From: Deltaproteobacteria bacterium UBA796
GTDB taxonomy: Bacteria > Myxococcota_A > UBA796
Direction: 5' to 3'
Length of the DNA stretch: 10,920 nucleotides
NCBI GenBank assembly: GCA_002296975.1
Contig: DBIS01000316.1
Location: forward strand, 1 to 10,920
Each line of letters starts with the position of its first letter. Within the stretch, counting starts at the first letter, position 1. The notes below the pieces were generated by a model, which was given only the letters and a program-made list of their open reading frames with translations, made no database searches and had not been told where the DNA came from. Below are positions 1 through 7,025 of this stretch, in pieces. Both the position numbers and the translations under genes were made by a program.

Positions 1-75
1 CTGTAGCAGAGAGTATAGGGCCTTGTCGGCCTCGAGAATTTGGTCGGGTATTTTCACGCTCCGAAGGTAGCACTC
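1..75 (+). other. Leader of the acyltransferase gene, possibly the tail of an upstream gene
   Basis: This short stretch precedes the first confident start codon. Frame 2 is open from base 2 to a TAG at 68-70 and reads as an arginine-rich tail ending five bases before the ATG at 76. It could be the C-terminus of an upstream gene in the same operon. Frame 3 is also open until a stop just inside the acyltransferase, so the short open run alone is weak evidence. I see no convincing promoter or terminator here. Confidence 0.2.
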
Positions 76-1032
76 ATGGAAGCTAAAGCACTGCGAAGCT
101 TGGGCTTGGATCGCTTTGTCGGCCTCGGGCCCGACGAGGTGCGGGCACTGATTCCAGCCTGGTTGGCTGCTTTTGTAGCTGGAGATACAGCCGCCTTGTC
201 GGCAATTCGAGTCGCAGAAGTCGTCGCACAGTTGGATGATGTGCATTTAATGGCCACCATGGAGCGTCTCACCACCACCGGAGATGGCTATGGTTTTTTT
301 GAGGTCGACCCGGCAGCGCGAAAAATCACCCGGGCCTATATGGACTCCTTTTCTGCTGGGTCCACCATTTTTGGGCTCGATAGATTGAGCGCAGCCGCAG
401 CCGCTGGTCCGGTCTTAATCGTCTGCAATCATCTCGCTTATTGCGACACAGTGTTGAAGGATATGGTGATCGCCCAGGCCGGTGCAGAGCATCTGGCGGA
501 TCGCTTGATCGCCGTTGCAGGACCAAAGGTTTATGAGACCCCATTCCGCCGCATGGCGTCCTTGTCCATCGGCACCATCAAGACTGCACAGTCGACGGCC
601 ATCACCCACGATGAAGGTGCTTTAAGTCCGCGTGAAGTGGCCGAGATTGCAGTCCGCAGTGTGCTTACGGCTCATGAGCAGATGCGATCAGGTGGCTTGG
701 TGGTCTTGTACGGTGAAGGCTCACGCAGCCGCGACCAGCGCTTCGGCCCTTTCATCAAGGCGACTCGGAAGTACGCCAAATTTCCTGGGTGTCAGGTGAT
801 GCCGTTGGCCCTGAGTGGCACGGACAGATTGATGCCCATCGCACAACCACAGATGCATCTCGGCACTGCTGAGGTGCGCGTGGGCGAGGTCATCTTGGTG
901 GACGATTTGGGCCCCACCCGGGCCATCGAAGCGGCTTGGCACCAAATCGCAAATATGCTCCCAAAAGATCATTCGCCGGCCGAAGGTGTTGGGCCTTGGC
1001 GCACAGGTGGCGGGGTGTACAGTCTTGTCTAG
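76..1032 (+). CDS. PlsC-like lysophospholipid/glycerolipid acyltransferase family protein
   Basis: The predicted protein of 318 residues belongs to the PlsC/LPLAT acyltransferase superfamily, whose members transfer acyl chains from acyl-CoA or acyl-ACP to a glycerolipid or similar hydroxyl acceptor at the inner membrane. The catalytic H-x4-D motif is visible as NHLAYCD, with H119 and D124. The phosphate-binding block EGSRS lies at about 214-218 and is followed by the usual hydrophobic MPLALSGTDRL block near 242. About 115 residues precede the catalytic motif, which is longer than in compact PlsC proteins. I see no clear transmembrane helix, so membrane contact would be peripheral. I chose the ATG at 76 because AAGG at 64-67 is correctly spaced; an in-frame TTG at 40 would add 12 residues. 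The acceptor cannot be told from sequence, and glycerol-3-phosphate, lysophosphatidate or another lipid are all possible. The gene ends inside the stop region of the convergent FAD-subunit gene. Confidence 0.85.
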   Translation: MEAKALRSLGLDRFVGLGPDEVRALIPAWLAAFVAGDTAALSAIRVAEVVAQLDDVHLMATMERLTTTGDGYGFFEVDPAARKITRAYMDSFSAGSTIFGLDRLSAAAAAGPVLIVCNHLAYCDTVLKDMVIAQAGAEHLADRLIAVAGPKVYETPFRRMASLSIGTIKTAQSTAITHDEGALSPREVAEIAVRSVLTAHEQMRSGGLVVLYGEGSRSRDQRFGPFIKATRKYAKFPGCQVMPLALSGTDRLMPIAQPQMHLGTAEVRVGEVILVDDLGPTRAIEAAWHQIANMLPKDHSPAEGVGPWRTGGGVYSLV

Positions 1033-1991
1033 CTTTGGTCCCGCAACTCAGTAAGGGCGCGTTTGGCGAATATGCCCGCCATGCTTCGTCGCCAAGCCAC
1101 ATCGCCGATGATGCTCGCCTGTGGCCGGGTTTGGGCCTCTACCAAGCTTGCGATGCCTGCGATGGCATTGTCATCTAAGGTCGCGCCGATAAAGGGCTCG
1201 AGCTTTCGAATGGGCTTGGGTTGTGGGTTGACTGCACCGACCACGATGTCCAAGGCAGCGAGCACATCTCCATCAAAGCGACCGACCATCGCCAGACCCA
1301 GTTGAGGAAAGTCGATGCTGTCCCGGCGTCTGAGCTTTTTGTAGGTGGAGCGTGTGTCACCGAGGGGCTTTGGTATATCGATGTGCGTCAGCAGCTCTCC
1401 GGCCTCGATTTTGAGGTGGTTCATACCATCAAAGCGAAAAAGCTCCCGCATATTTATGCTGCGTTCTCCTGCGTTGGAGAGCAAGCCCAGGCTGGCGTTG
1501 AGGGCCAACAAAGTAGGCACGGTGTCACTGGATTGGGCCGCGACGCAAGTCTTTGGCCCGTTGATGACATGGCACCAATCGCCATCGGCCTTGAGGCAAT
1601 GGCCCAAAGCGCGGCGCCAAAACTCAGTTTGGTTGTAGTACAAGCATCGGGTGTCCAGCAATACATTGCCACCAATGGTGCCCATGTTTCGGATTTGTGG
1701 GCTCGCCACCAGATGGGCCGCGATGTTGAGTGGTGAAATATCGGTGGCTGCGAGGGCAGACAAACGCATTCCAGCGCCAATCCGCCAAGTGGTGTCTTTA
1801 TCTTCAACCCCGTCGTTCAACACCCCGCTCAACCCGATGAGGTTTTTGGGCCGAACGATGCGGTGCTTGATGTTGGGCAGTAAATCGGTGCCACCAGCGA
1901 TAAACATCGGCGCGTCCAGTTGGGCGTACATGGCGACTGCATCTGCTGGAGAGCTTGGGGCGTGAAACTCAAATCCATCCATTCTCAGCAT
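1029..1991 (-). CDS. FAD/[4Fe-4S] subunit of a 4-hydroxybenzoyl-CoA reductase-like molybdenum enzyme (HcrB-like)
   Basis: This 320-residue protein is the FAD-binding medium subunit of a xanthine-oxidase-family enzyme. The FAD motifs are IAGGTDLL at 31-38 and IRNMGTIGGN at 100-109. Directly after the second motif is an insertion of about 40 residues carrying C116, C132, C140 and C149. This C-x15-C-x7-C-x8-C spacing equals what I recall for the [4Fe-4S] site of Thauera aromatica HcrB (C122, C138, C146, C155). Ordinary CoxM or XdhB subunits lack this loop. The total length also fits HcrB, at about 320 residues. Electrons would pass between FAD and the [2Fe-2S] clusters of the partner subunit. 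The start ATG at 1991 lies two bases after the TAA of the large-subunit gene, so translation is probably coupled; the Shine-Dalgarno sequence is weak. M4 is an alternative start. The stop codon shares CTAG with the convergent acyltransferase gene. The true substrate is not proven. Confidence 0.88.
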   Translation of the reverse strand: MLRMDGFEFHAPSSPADAVAMYAQLDAPMFIAGGTDLLPNIKHRIVRPKNLIGLSGVLNDGVEDKDTTWRIGAGMRLSALAATDISPLNIAAHLVASPQIRNMGTIGGNVLLDTRCLYYNQTEFWRRALGHCLKADGDWCHVINGPKTCVAAQSSDTVPTLLALNASLGLLSNAGERSINMRELFRFDGMNHLKIEAGELLTHIDIPKPLGDTRSTYKKLRRRDSIDFPQLGLAMVGRFDGDVLAALDIVVGAVNPQPKPIRKLEPFIGATLDDNAIAGIASLVEAQTRPQASIIGDVAWRRSMAGIFAKRALTELRDQS

Positions 1992-1993
1992 GA

Positions 1994-4813
1994 TTATTTA
2001 CCCGCCAGTTGGTCACGTTCCGCCAAGGCCTTGAGTACCCGTTCCGGAGTGAAGGGGATCCGTCGTAGGCGAATGCCCACCGCATCGTGGATCGCATTGG
2101 CGATGGCGGGGATGATGGGGTGAAGGGGGCCCTCACCGGCCTCTTTGGCACCGTATGGCCCACCTGGGTCGGTCTCTTCGATAATGTCAGCGAAAATATC
2201 GGGGGTCTCCATTGCGGTGGGGATGGCGTAATCGAGCAGGTTGGGCCCAGTGTGGAGCCCGCGTTCGTCAAAGAGCTGTGCCTCCATGATGGCCTCGGCG
2301 TAGCCCATGTACACAGAACCTTCGATTTGGCCCTCGACTAACGTGGGGTTGATGGCCTTCCCGCAATCGTGTGCGACCCACACCTTTTCGACCCGAACTT
2401 GGCCGGTTTCTTCGTCGACGGTGACCTCCGCGACGTGGGCAGTGGTGGAATATGCTGGGGACGCGCCGATGGTGCCCCCGCGGTAGTCTCCACCCACTTT
2501 TCGGGTTCGGTACCCGCCCGTGCTGCCCAATGGCCGTCCCCGTGCGGCTTCGGCGAGAATCAGCACTTCTCGGACCTCGATTTGCTTGCCAGCGTCGGAT
2601 TTGTCGAAGTAAAAGCCGAGGGCCACGCCGACTTGTTCGGCGGGGATTTCCCAATGTGCAGCCACGGCGGCCACGAGCTCTTGTCGCATGGAGCGGGCGG
2701 CCTCTTGGGCGGCGGTGCCACACATAAACGTGACCCGCGAGGAGTAGGCGCCCAGGTCGACCGGGGTGAGGTCGGTGTCCGAAGAGATCACGGTGATGTC
2801 GTCGGGCGCAACACCTGTTTCTTCTGCGACGATGTACGCGAGCATGCCGTCAGAGCCTTGACCGATGTCACTGGCCCCGCAAAAAACGGTGATTTTACCC
2901 GAGCGGTCGGCTTGAAGTTGCACCCCGGATTGCGGCATATCGTTGGGGTAGACCGGATAGGCAGTACCCGAGATGTACATCGAAATCGCCACACCTTGGC
3001 CCCGTCCAGTCTCGAGCTTTCCGTGTCGTGTGGTCCAATCGCTCGCCGATTCGACACTGTCCAAGCAAGCCAAGATCCCTATGGAAGGAATCGTCTGGCC
3101 ATTGACCGTGGTTTCGCCATTTTTCATGGCGTTGATGCGTCGAATGTTGATGGGGTCCATTTGGAGGGCCTCAGCGACTTCATCGAGGGCACACTCAAAG
3201 GCGAAGCGTGGCTGAACAGAGCCATGTCCCCGTTTTGGGCCGCAACATGGTTTGTTGGTGTAAACTCGCCGGGCCCGAAAGTGGTAATTCGGAAAGTCGA
3301 TGGGGCCGGGGAGCAGTTGGCCGGCGTAGTAGGCGGTGATCATGCCGAATGAATGGTAGCTGCCGCCATCGATCAAGATGTCTGAGTCAACGGCGGTGAG
3401 CTTGCCGTCTGATGTGGCTCCAACCTTAAAGTGCATGTCCATGGGGTGACGGCCACGGTGGGCGTAAAACACCTCTTCACGGGTGTAGAGAATCTTCACG
3501 GGCCGACCTGCTTTTTTGGACAGCAAGGCCACGCAAAACTCCAGGTCGAAAGGTTCAGATTTTCCGCCGAATGCACCGCCAAGTGCTGGCTGTATTACCC
3601 GTACTTTGGCTTGGGGGATGCTTAAAATTCGGGACAGTTCTCGGTGAAGATAATGAGGCACCTGGGTGGATGACCAGACGGTGAGTTGGTCGTCTGGGCT
3701 CCATGTACCGACCGCACAGTGGGGCTCGATGGGGGCGTGGGTGTTGCCCTCATAGAACCACTGATTCTCGATGACCACATCGGCGGCCTCAAAGGCGGCG
3801 TCCAAGTCTCCAAAGCTCAAGTCGACCGTTTTGGCGATATTGGTCTTGCGGTCCCGGCCTTTCCAGTCTGATTCGTGTACCAGTGGGGCCCCATCGGCCA
3901 GGGCATCTTCAGGGGAAAACACCGCCTCGAGCACATCCCATTCGACCTTGATCAGGTCCATGGCTCGGATGGCCGTCTCTTCGTCGACGGCTGCGACGGC
4001 GGCCACGCCATCACCCACAAAACGGGCCTTATCGGTAGCGAGCGCTTGTTCGTCGGGGGTCCACGGGATGACGCAATATCGGTCTGGCATCTCTTCGCCC
4101 GTGACGACCGCGAAGACCCCATCGAGGGCCTCGGCAGCGGTCGTATCGATGGAGACAATGCGTGCGTGGGGGAAGGGTGAGCGCAGGATACGACCGTGGG
4201 CCATTCGGGGCAGGTCGATGTCGTCGGCATAAATCTCTGTGCCCACGCCCTTGCGGATGCTGTCGGCCTTTCGGCCCCGGGCGCCGAGGACCAAAAAGCC
4301 CTCAGAAGGCTCACCATAGCGGATGGGTACGGGGCGGTTTTTACCTTCTCCGGCCATGCCGTCGAGATCTTTTGCTGGGAGCTTTACGGCCTCAAAAATT
4401 TTGGTGTAGCCGGTACATCGGCAGAGGTTTCCGCTCAATGCCTCACGGATGTCGGTGTCTGAGGGTTTGGGGTTGGTATCGAGCAAGGCCTTGGCCGAGC
4501 AGATCATGCCGGGTTGGCAAAAGCCGCATTGCAAGGCACCGCACACATCAAAAGCGCGGGGGATGGTGAGGTCGAGTCCTTCGATGGTTTGAATCTCGCG
4601 ACCTTCGGCCATTGAGGCCAAGGTGCAGCAAGACAAGATGGGTTCGCCGTCAGCCAGCACCGTGCATGCGCCGCAGTCTCCCTTGTCGCAGCCTTGTTTG
4701 GTGCCCGTGAGCCGCAGCTTGTACCGCAGGACCTCGAGCAAGGTCCAGTGTGCGGGGGCCATGACTTCGATCGTCTCTGAGTTGATTCGCAAGTGGTGAA
4801 TCCGGTTGGCCAT
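1994..4813 (-). CDS. Fused [2Fe-2S] and molybdopterin subunit of a 4-hydroxybenzoyl-CoA reductase-like enzyme (HcrC-HcrA fusion)
   Basis: This 939-residue protein joins two subunits that are usually separate. Residues 1 to about 145 form the small iron-sulfur subunit: plant-type ferredoxin cysteines C42, C47, C50 and C62, then the second cluster C96, C99, C131 and C133 in the order QCGFCQPGM then LCRCTGY. From about 172 to the end is the large xanthine-oxidase-type molybdenum domain, with GGAFGGK at 412-418, PKRGHG at 526-531, IGQGS at 650-654, and the active-site glutamate E894 in GAKEAGEG. The domain length of about 770 residues matches HcrA. The ATG at 4813 follows AGAGGAG at good spacing; an upstream start would add ten residues without family support. 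It lies in one strand block with elbB upstream and the FAD subunit two bases downstream. The VAYRCSFR-type cysteine loop of CO dehydrogenase is absent. Hydroxylation or reductive dehydroxylation of an aromatic or CoA-bound substrate is the likely chemistry, but specificity is inferred from the partner's extra cluster. Confidence 0.9.
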   Translation of the reverse strand: MANRIHHLRINSETIEVMAPAHWTLLEVLRYKLRLTGTKQGCDKGDCGACTVLADGEPILSCCTLASMAEGREIQTIEGLDLTIPRAFDVCGALQCGFCQPGMICSAKALLDTNPKPSDTDIREALSGNLCRCTGYTKIFEAVKLPAKDLDGMAGEGKNRPVPIRYGEPSEGFLVLGARGRKADSIRKGVGTEIYADDIDLPRMAHGRILRSPFPHARIVSIDTTAAEALDGVFAVVTGEEMPDRYCVIPWTPDEQALATDKARFVGDGVAAVAAVDEETAIRAMDLIKVEWDVLEAVFSPEDALADGAPLVHESDWKGRDRKTNIAKTVDLSFGDLDAAFEAADVVIENQWFYEGNTHAPIEPHCAVGTWSPDDQLTVWSSTQVPHYLHRELSRILSIPQAKVRVIQPALGGAFGGKSEPFDLEFCVALLSKKAGRPVKILYTREEVFYAHRGRHPMDMHFKVGATSDGKLTAVDSDILIDGGSYHSFGMITAYYAGQLLPGPIDFPNYHFRARRVYTNKPCCGPKRGHGSVQPRFAFECALDEVAEALQMDPINIRRINAMKNGETTVNGQTIPSIGILACLDSVESASDWTTRHGKLETGRGQGVAISMYISGTAYPVYPNDMPQSGVQLQADRSGKITVFCGASDIGQGSDGMLAYIVAEETGVAPDDITVISSDTDLTPVDLGAYSSRVTFMCGTAAQEAARSMRQELVAAVAAHWEIPAEQVGVALGFYFDKSDAGKQIEVREVLILAEAARGRPLGSTGGYRTRKVGGDYRGGTIGASPAYSTTAHVAEVTVDEETGQVRVEKVWVAHDCGKAINPTLVEGQIEGSVYMGYAEAIMEAQLFDERGLHTGPNLLDYAIPTAMETPDIFADIIEETDPGGPYGAKEAGEGPLHPIIPAIANAIHDAVGIRLRRIPFTPERVLKALAERDQLAGK

Positions 4814-4838
4814 CGTCTCTCCTCTGAACACTCGCACT

Positions 4839-4881
4839 AACACCCCTGCTCCGAGGTGGGTGGCTGGAGCCGGGGCGTGTT
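4839..4881 (-). other. Imperfect hairpin between elbB and the molybdenum-subunit gene
   Basis: Read on the minus strand, the 73-base spacer contains AACACgCCC pairing with GGGGTGTT (eight pairs with one bulged G). Inside it, GCTCC pairs with GGAGC around a loop of about 13 bases. No run of T follows, so this is not a standard Rho-independent terminator. It could set the ratio of elbB to downstream message, protect a processed RNA end, or have no function. Confidence 0.4.
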
Positions 4882-4886
4882 GGGCT

Positions 4887-5537
4887 TTAAGCCAGCTTCA
4901 GCAAGGCCTCGACCGCCGCATCGATACCCATGGCGATCTGGCTCAAGGGCGCGTCACACATATAGGCTGGGGCGGTCACGACTTTGTTGGCCTGGTCGAC
5001 ATGGCATTGGGTGACCGTCCGCTGGATGTGGGTGCCGCCCATGGCTGTGATGGCTGCGGAAGTGTCGGGGTCTGCTCCGATGGTTACCGTGACATCGCCC
5101 AGAGCGCGGACGATGACTGCTGGGGCGATGCACACCGCTCCGATGGGCTTGGACGCGCCATGAAAGCCTTGAAGCACCCGCTTTAGCTCTGGGTCGATGG
5201 TGCAACTCGGGCCTTCGGTTGCGAAAGTGCAAAGGTTTTTGGCTGCACCAAATCCGCCGGGTAAAAACACGGCATCGAAGCTGCGGTGGTCGACCTCGCT
5301 CAAGGCCAAAATATTGCCCCGGGAAATGCGCGCGGACTCCACCATCACATTTCGCGTCTCTTCCATCACCTCGCCGGTGTTGTGGTCGATCACATGCATC
5401 TGGTCTTTATTGGGCGCAGCACAGGTGGTCTTGGCCCCTGCGCGGCTGAGGGCGAGAAGGGTGATCACCGCTTCATGAATCTCTGAGCCATCGAAAACAC
5501 CGCAACCGGAGAGAACGACGAGGACCTTTTTAGACAT
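4887..5537 (-). CDS. elbB: ElbB, DJ-1/PfpI-family isoprenoid biosynthesis glyoxalase-like protein
   Basis: The 216-residue product is close in length and sequence to Escherichia coli ElbB (SCRP-27A, about 217 residues). The opening resembles VILSGCGVYDGSEIHEAV of the family, here LSGCGVFDGSEIHEAV at about 9-24. LPGGFGAAKNL at 92-102 and GAVCIAPA at 133-140 follow. C136 in the nucleophile-elbow position is the likely reactive cysteine of the DJ-1/PfpI fold. ElbB proteins have been described as glyoxalase-like; the name also reflects a proposed link to isoprenoid synthesis, and the physiological substrate is unsettled. I chose the ATG at 5537 because AGGAG lies at proper spacing upstream and the protein then begins like the family; longer starts add a segment with no resemblance. 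It is the first gene of the leftward cluster and is divergent from glmU. The neighbouring molybdenum enzyme genes may be co-transcribed with it, but the 73-base gap with a hairpin leaves this open. Confidence 0.92.
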   Translation of the reverse strand: MSKKVLVVLSGCGVFDGSEIHEAVITLLALSRAGAKTTCAAPNKDQMHVIDHNTGEVMEETRNVMVESARISRGNILALSEVDHRSFDAVFLPGGFGAAKNLCTFATEGPSCTIDPELKRVLQGFHGASKPIGAVCIAPAVIVRALGDVTVTIGADPDTSAAITAMGGTHIQRTVTQCHVDQANKVVTAPAYMCDAPLSQIAMGIDAAVEALLKLA

Positions 5538-5582
5538 GGATGCTCCTGGGCACAAAAAGCCTGGGGTGGGGGTTTGATAAAT

Positions 5583-5602
5583 GGACAATATCTGACGTGT
5601 CC
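5583..5602. promoter_or_regulatory. Candidate operator: GGACA-N10-TGTCC dyad in the divergent spacer
   Basis: A perfect five-base inverted repeat spans 20 bases and is centred between 5592 and 5593, inside the elbB-glmU spacer. The half-site spacing suits a dimeric regulator on one face of the helix, and the site overlaps the candidate elbB -10 hexamer. A five-base dyad can easily arise by chance, so this is only a candidate. Confidence 0.22.
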
Positions 5603-5613
5603 AGGGAGGGCAA
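5585..5613 (-). promoter_or_regulatory. Candidate sigma-70-type promoter for elbB and the reductase genes
   Basis: Read leftward, TTGCCC (5613-5608) and TATTGT (5590-5585) are separated by 17 bases. Each matches four of six consensus positions. The position, about 50 bases upstream of the elbB ATG, is suitable for the whole leftward cluster. No comparably good pair was found for glmU in the other direction. Confidence 0.3.
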
Positions 5614-5645
5614 TTGGGGGTTAAAGACCAGCCACTGGAGGCCAT

Positions 5646-7025
5646 GTGAGCACAACTCAGCCATTTGCGGTCATTTTAGCTGCCGGACGCGGCACCCGAA
5701 TGAAGTCGACCCTCGCCAAGGTGCTCCATCCTTTGGTGGGAATTCCGATGGTGGCCCATGTGGTGAACGCTGCGCGCTCAGCAGGGCTGGTTCCTGTTTT
5801 GGTTGTGAATCACCAGCAAGAAGCTGTGCGGGCAGCATTTGCTGGGTCAGACACCCTTTTTGTGACCCAAAAATCCACCCGAGGCACCGGGGATGCGGTG
5901 GCGAGTGCGCTGGAAGTGTTGCCCGAGTCCGGCACGGTGGTGATCATGTCCGGGGATGCGCCCCTGGTGCAAGCCAAGACGGTCGAGGCGTTGTTGGCCG
6001 CCCATGGGACGGCCGCAGTCACCGTGCTCACCGTCCAACTCGACGATGGCGCCCATTATGGTCGGCTCGAGCGCGATGCATCGGGCGAACCCGTGCGAAT
6101 TGTCGAGGCCGGTGAAGCGTCAGCCGAACAAAGGCGCATTACAGAGATTAACGCCGGTTTGTACTGTTTTGACATTGCTTGGTTGCGCACGGTATTGCCC
6201 ACGCTGCTACCTCATGCCCCCAAAGACGAGGTCTATTTGACGGACACACTTGAGCGGGCGGCCACAGAAGGGCGTGCACGGGTGGTGGTTCATTCGGATT
6301 TCGAAGAGGTGGCGGGGGTGAATGACCGTTTCGAGTTGGCGACCGCGCGCGGGGTTTTACAGGCCCGGATTATCGAGGTTCATGGTCGGGCTGGGGTCGA
6401 TTTTTTATCCCCAGGCACCGTGGTGGTCGAGCAGGATGTTGTCATTGGGCCCGATGTATCGATCAGCGCGGGTGTGGTTTTAGAGGGAGACACCACCATC
6501 GGTGAGGGCAGTATTATTGGCCCCCATTGTCATTTGATTGACGCCAATATTCATGCGGGCGTTGTGGTTCATAGCCACAGTGTCATTCACTGCGCAGTTG
6601 TTCATCCAGGTGCTTCGATCGGTCCCTTCGCCCGGCTTCGGCCCCAGGCCATCGTGTGTGAAGGGGCTCGGGTGGGCAACTTTGTCGAGATGAAGAAATC
6701 GACCCTTGGCCCCGGTGCCAAAGTCAGTCATCTCGCCTATATCGGTGACGCCATGGTGGGAGAAGGTGCCAATATTGGCGCGGGCACCATCACCTGTAAT
6801 TATGATGGCATCAAAAAGAGCCAAACGACGATTGGGGCGGGTGCTTTTATCGGCTCAAATTCGGCTTTGGTGGCCCCGATCAACATTGGGCCAGGGGCGA
6901 TTGTTGGGGCGGGGTCTGTGATCACCAAAGATGTGCCCGCCAATGCCGTCTCGATCGCCCGTGGCAGTCAAAACAACATTGAGGGCGCCGCTGAGCGCTT
7001 TCGTTCCCGAGCGAAAATCAAATGA
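5646..7025 (+). CDS. glmU: Bifunctional GlmU: GlcNAc-1-phosphate uridylyltransferase / GlcN-1-phosphate acetyltransferase
   Basis: GlmU acetylates glucosamine-1-phosphate with acetyl-CoA and then couples the product to UTP, giving UDP-GlcNAc for peptidoglycan and lipopolysaccharide. The 459-residue length is normal (Escherichia coli 456). The N-terminal uridylyltransferase domain has LAAGRGTRM at 11-19, K25 and the metal-binding D104 in SGDAPL, and N226 in GVND. From about 250 the left-handed beta-helix of hexapeptide repeats follows, with ARLRP at 329-333, GNFVEMKK at 344-351, the probable catalytic H362 in SHLAYIGD, and the TITCNYDG loop at 381-388. All key residues appear intact. The start is GTG at 5646, preceded by GGAGG at 5637-5641; the only close ATG, at 5644, is followed at once by TGA. 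It is first in a rightward cluster, and its TGA overlaps the helicase ATG by four bases. No glmS lies in the window. Confidence 0.97.
   Translation: MSTTQPFAVILAAGRGTRMKSTLAKVLHPLVGIPMVAHVVNAARSAGLVPVLVVNHQQEAVRAAFAGSDTLFVTQKSTRGTGDAVASALEVLPESGTVVIMSGDAPLVQAKTVEALLAAHGTAAVTVLTVQLDDGAHYGRLERDASGEPVRIVEAGEASAEQRRITEINAGLYCFDIAWLRTVLPTLLPHAPKDEVYLTDTLERAATEGRARVVVHSDFEEVAGVNDRFELATARGVLQARIIEVHGRAGVDFLSPGTVVVEQDVVIGPDVSISAGVVLEGDTTIGEGSIIGPHCHLIDANIHAGVVVHSHSVIHCAVVHPGASIGPFARLRPQAIVCEGARVGNFVEMKKSTLGPGAKVSHLAYIGDAMVGEGANIGAGTITCNYDGIKKSQTTIGAGAFIGSNSALVAPINIGPGAIVGAGSVITKDVPANAVSIARGSQNNIEGAAERFRSRAKIK

Noticed and set aside
23..127. Direct repeat TTGTCGGCCTCG at 23-34 and 116-127
   Set aside because: A twelve-base repeat is expected by chance a few times in a window of this size, and there is no associated structure.
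1221..1736. Open plus-strand frame of 171 codons opposite the FAD subunit
   Set aside because: It lies wholly opposite the recognised FAD/[4Fe-4S] subunit and shows no domain.
2369..3352. Long open frame (327 codons) on the plus strand inside the molybdenum-subunit gene
   Set aside because: It is antisense to a gene with complete cofactor motifs. The translation resembles no family and is rich in Gly, His and Arg, as mirror frames of GC-rich genes are.
1994..4813. Assignment as xanthine dehydrogenase or CO dehydrogenase
   Set aside because: The CO dehydrogenase active-site cysteine loop is absent, and the partner FAD subunit carries the extra four-Cys loop lacking from those enzymes.
5540..6115. 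Open plus-strand frame of 191 codons overlapping the start of glmU
   Set aside because: It overlaps the uridylyltransferase domain in another frame; its translation is Arg/Gly-rich with no recognisable motif.
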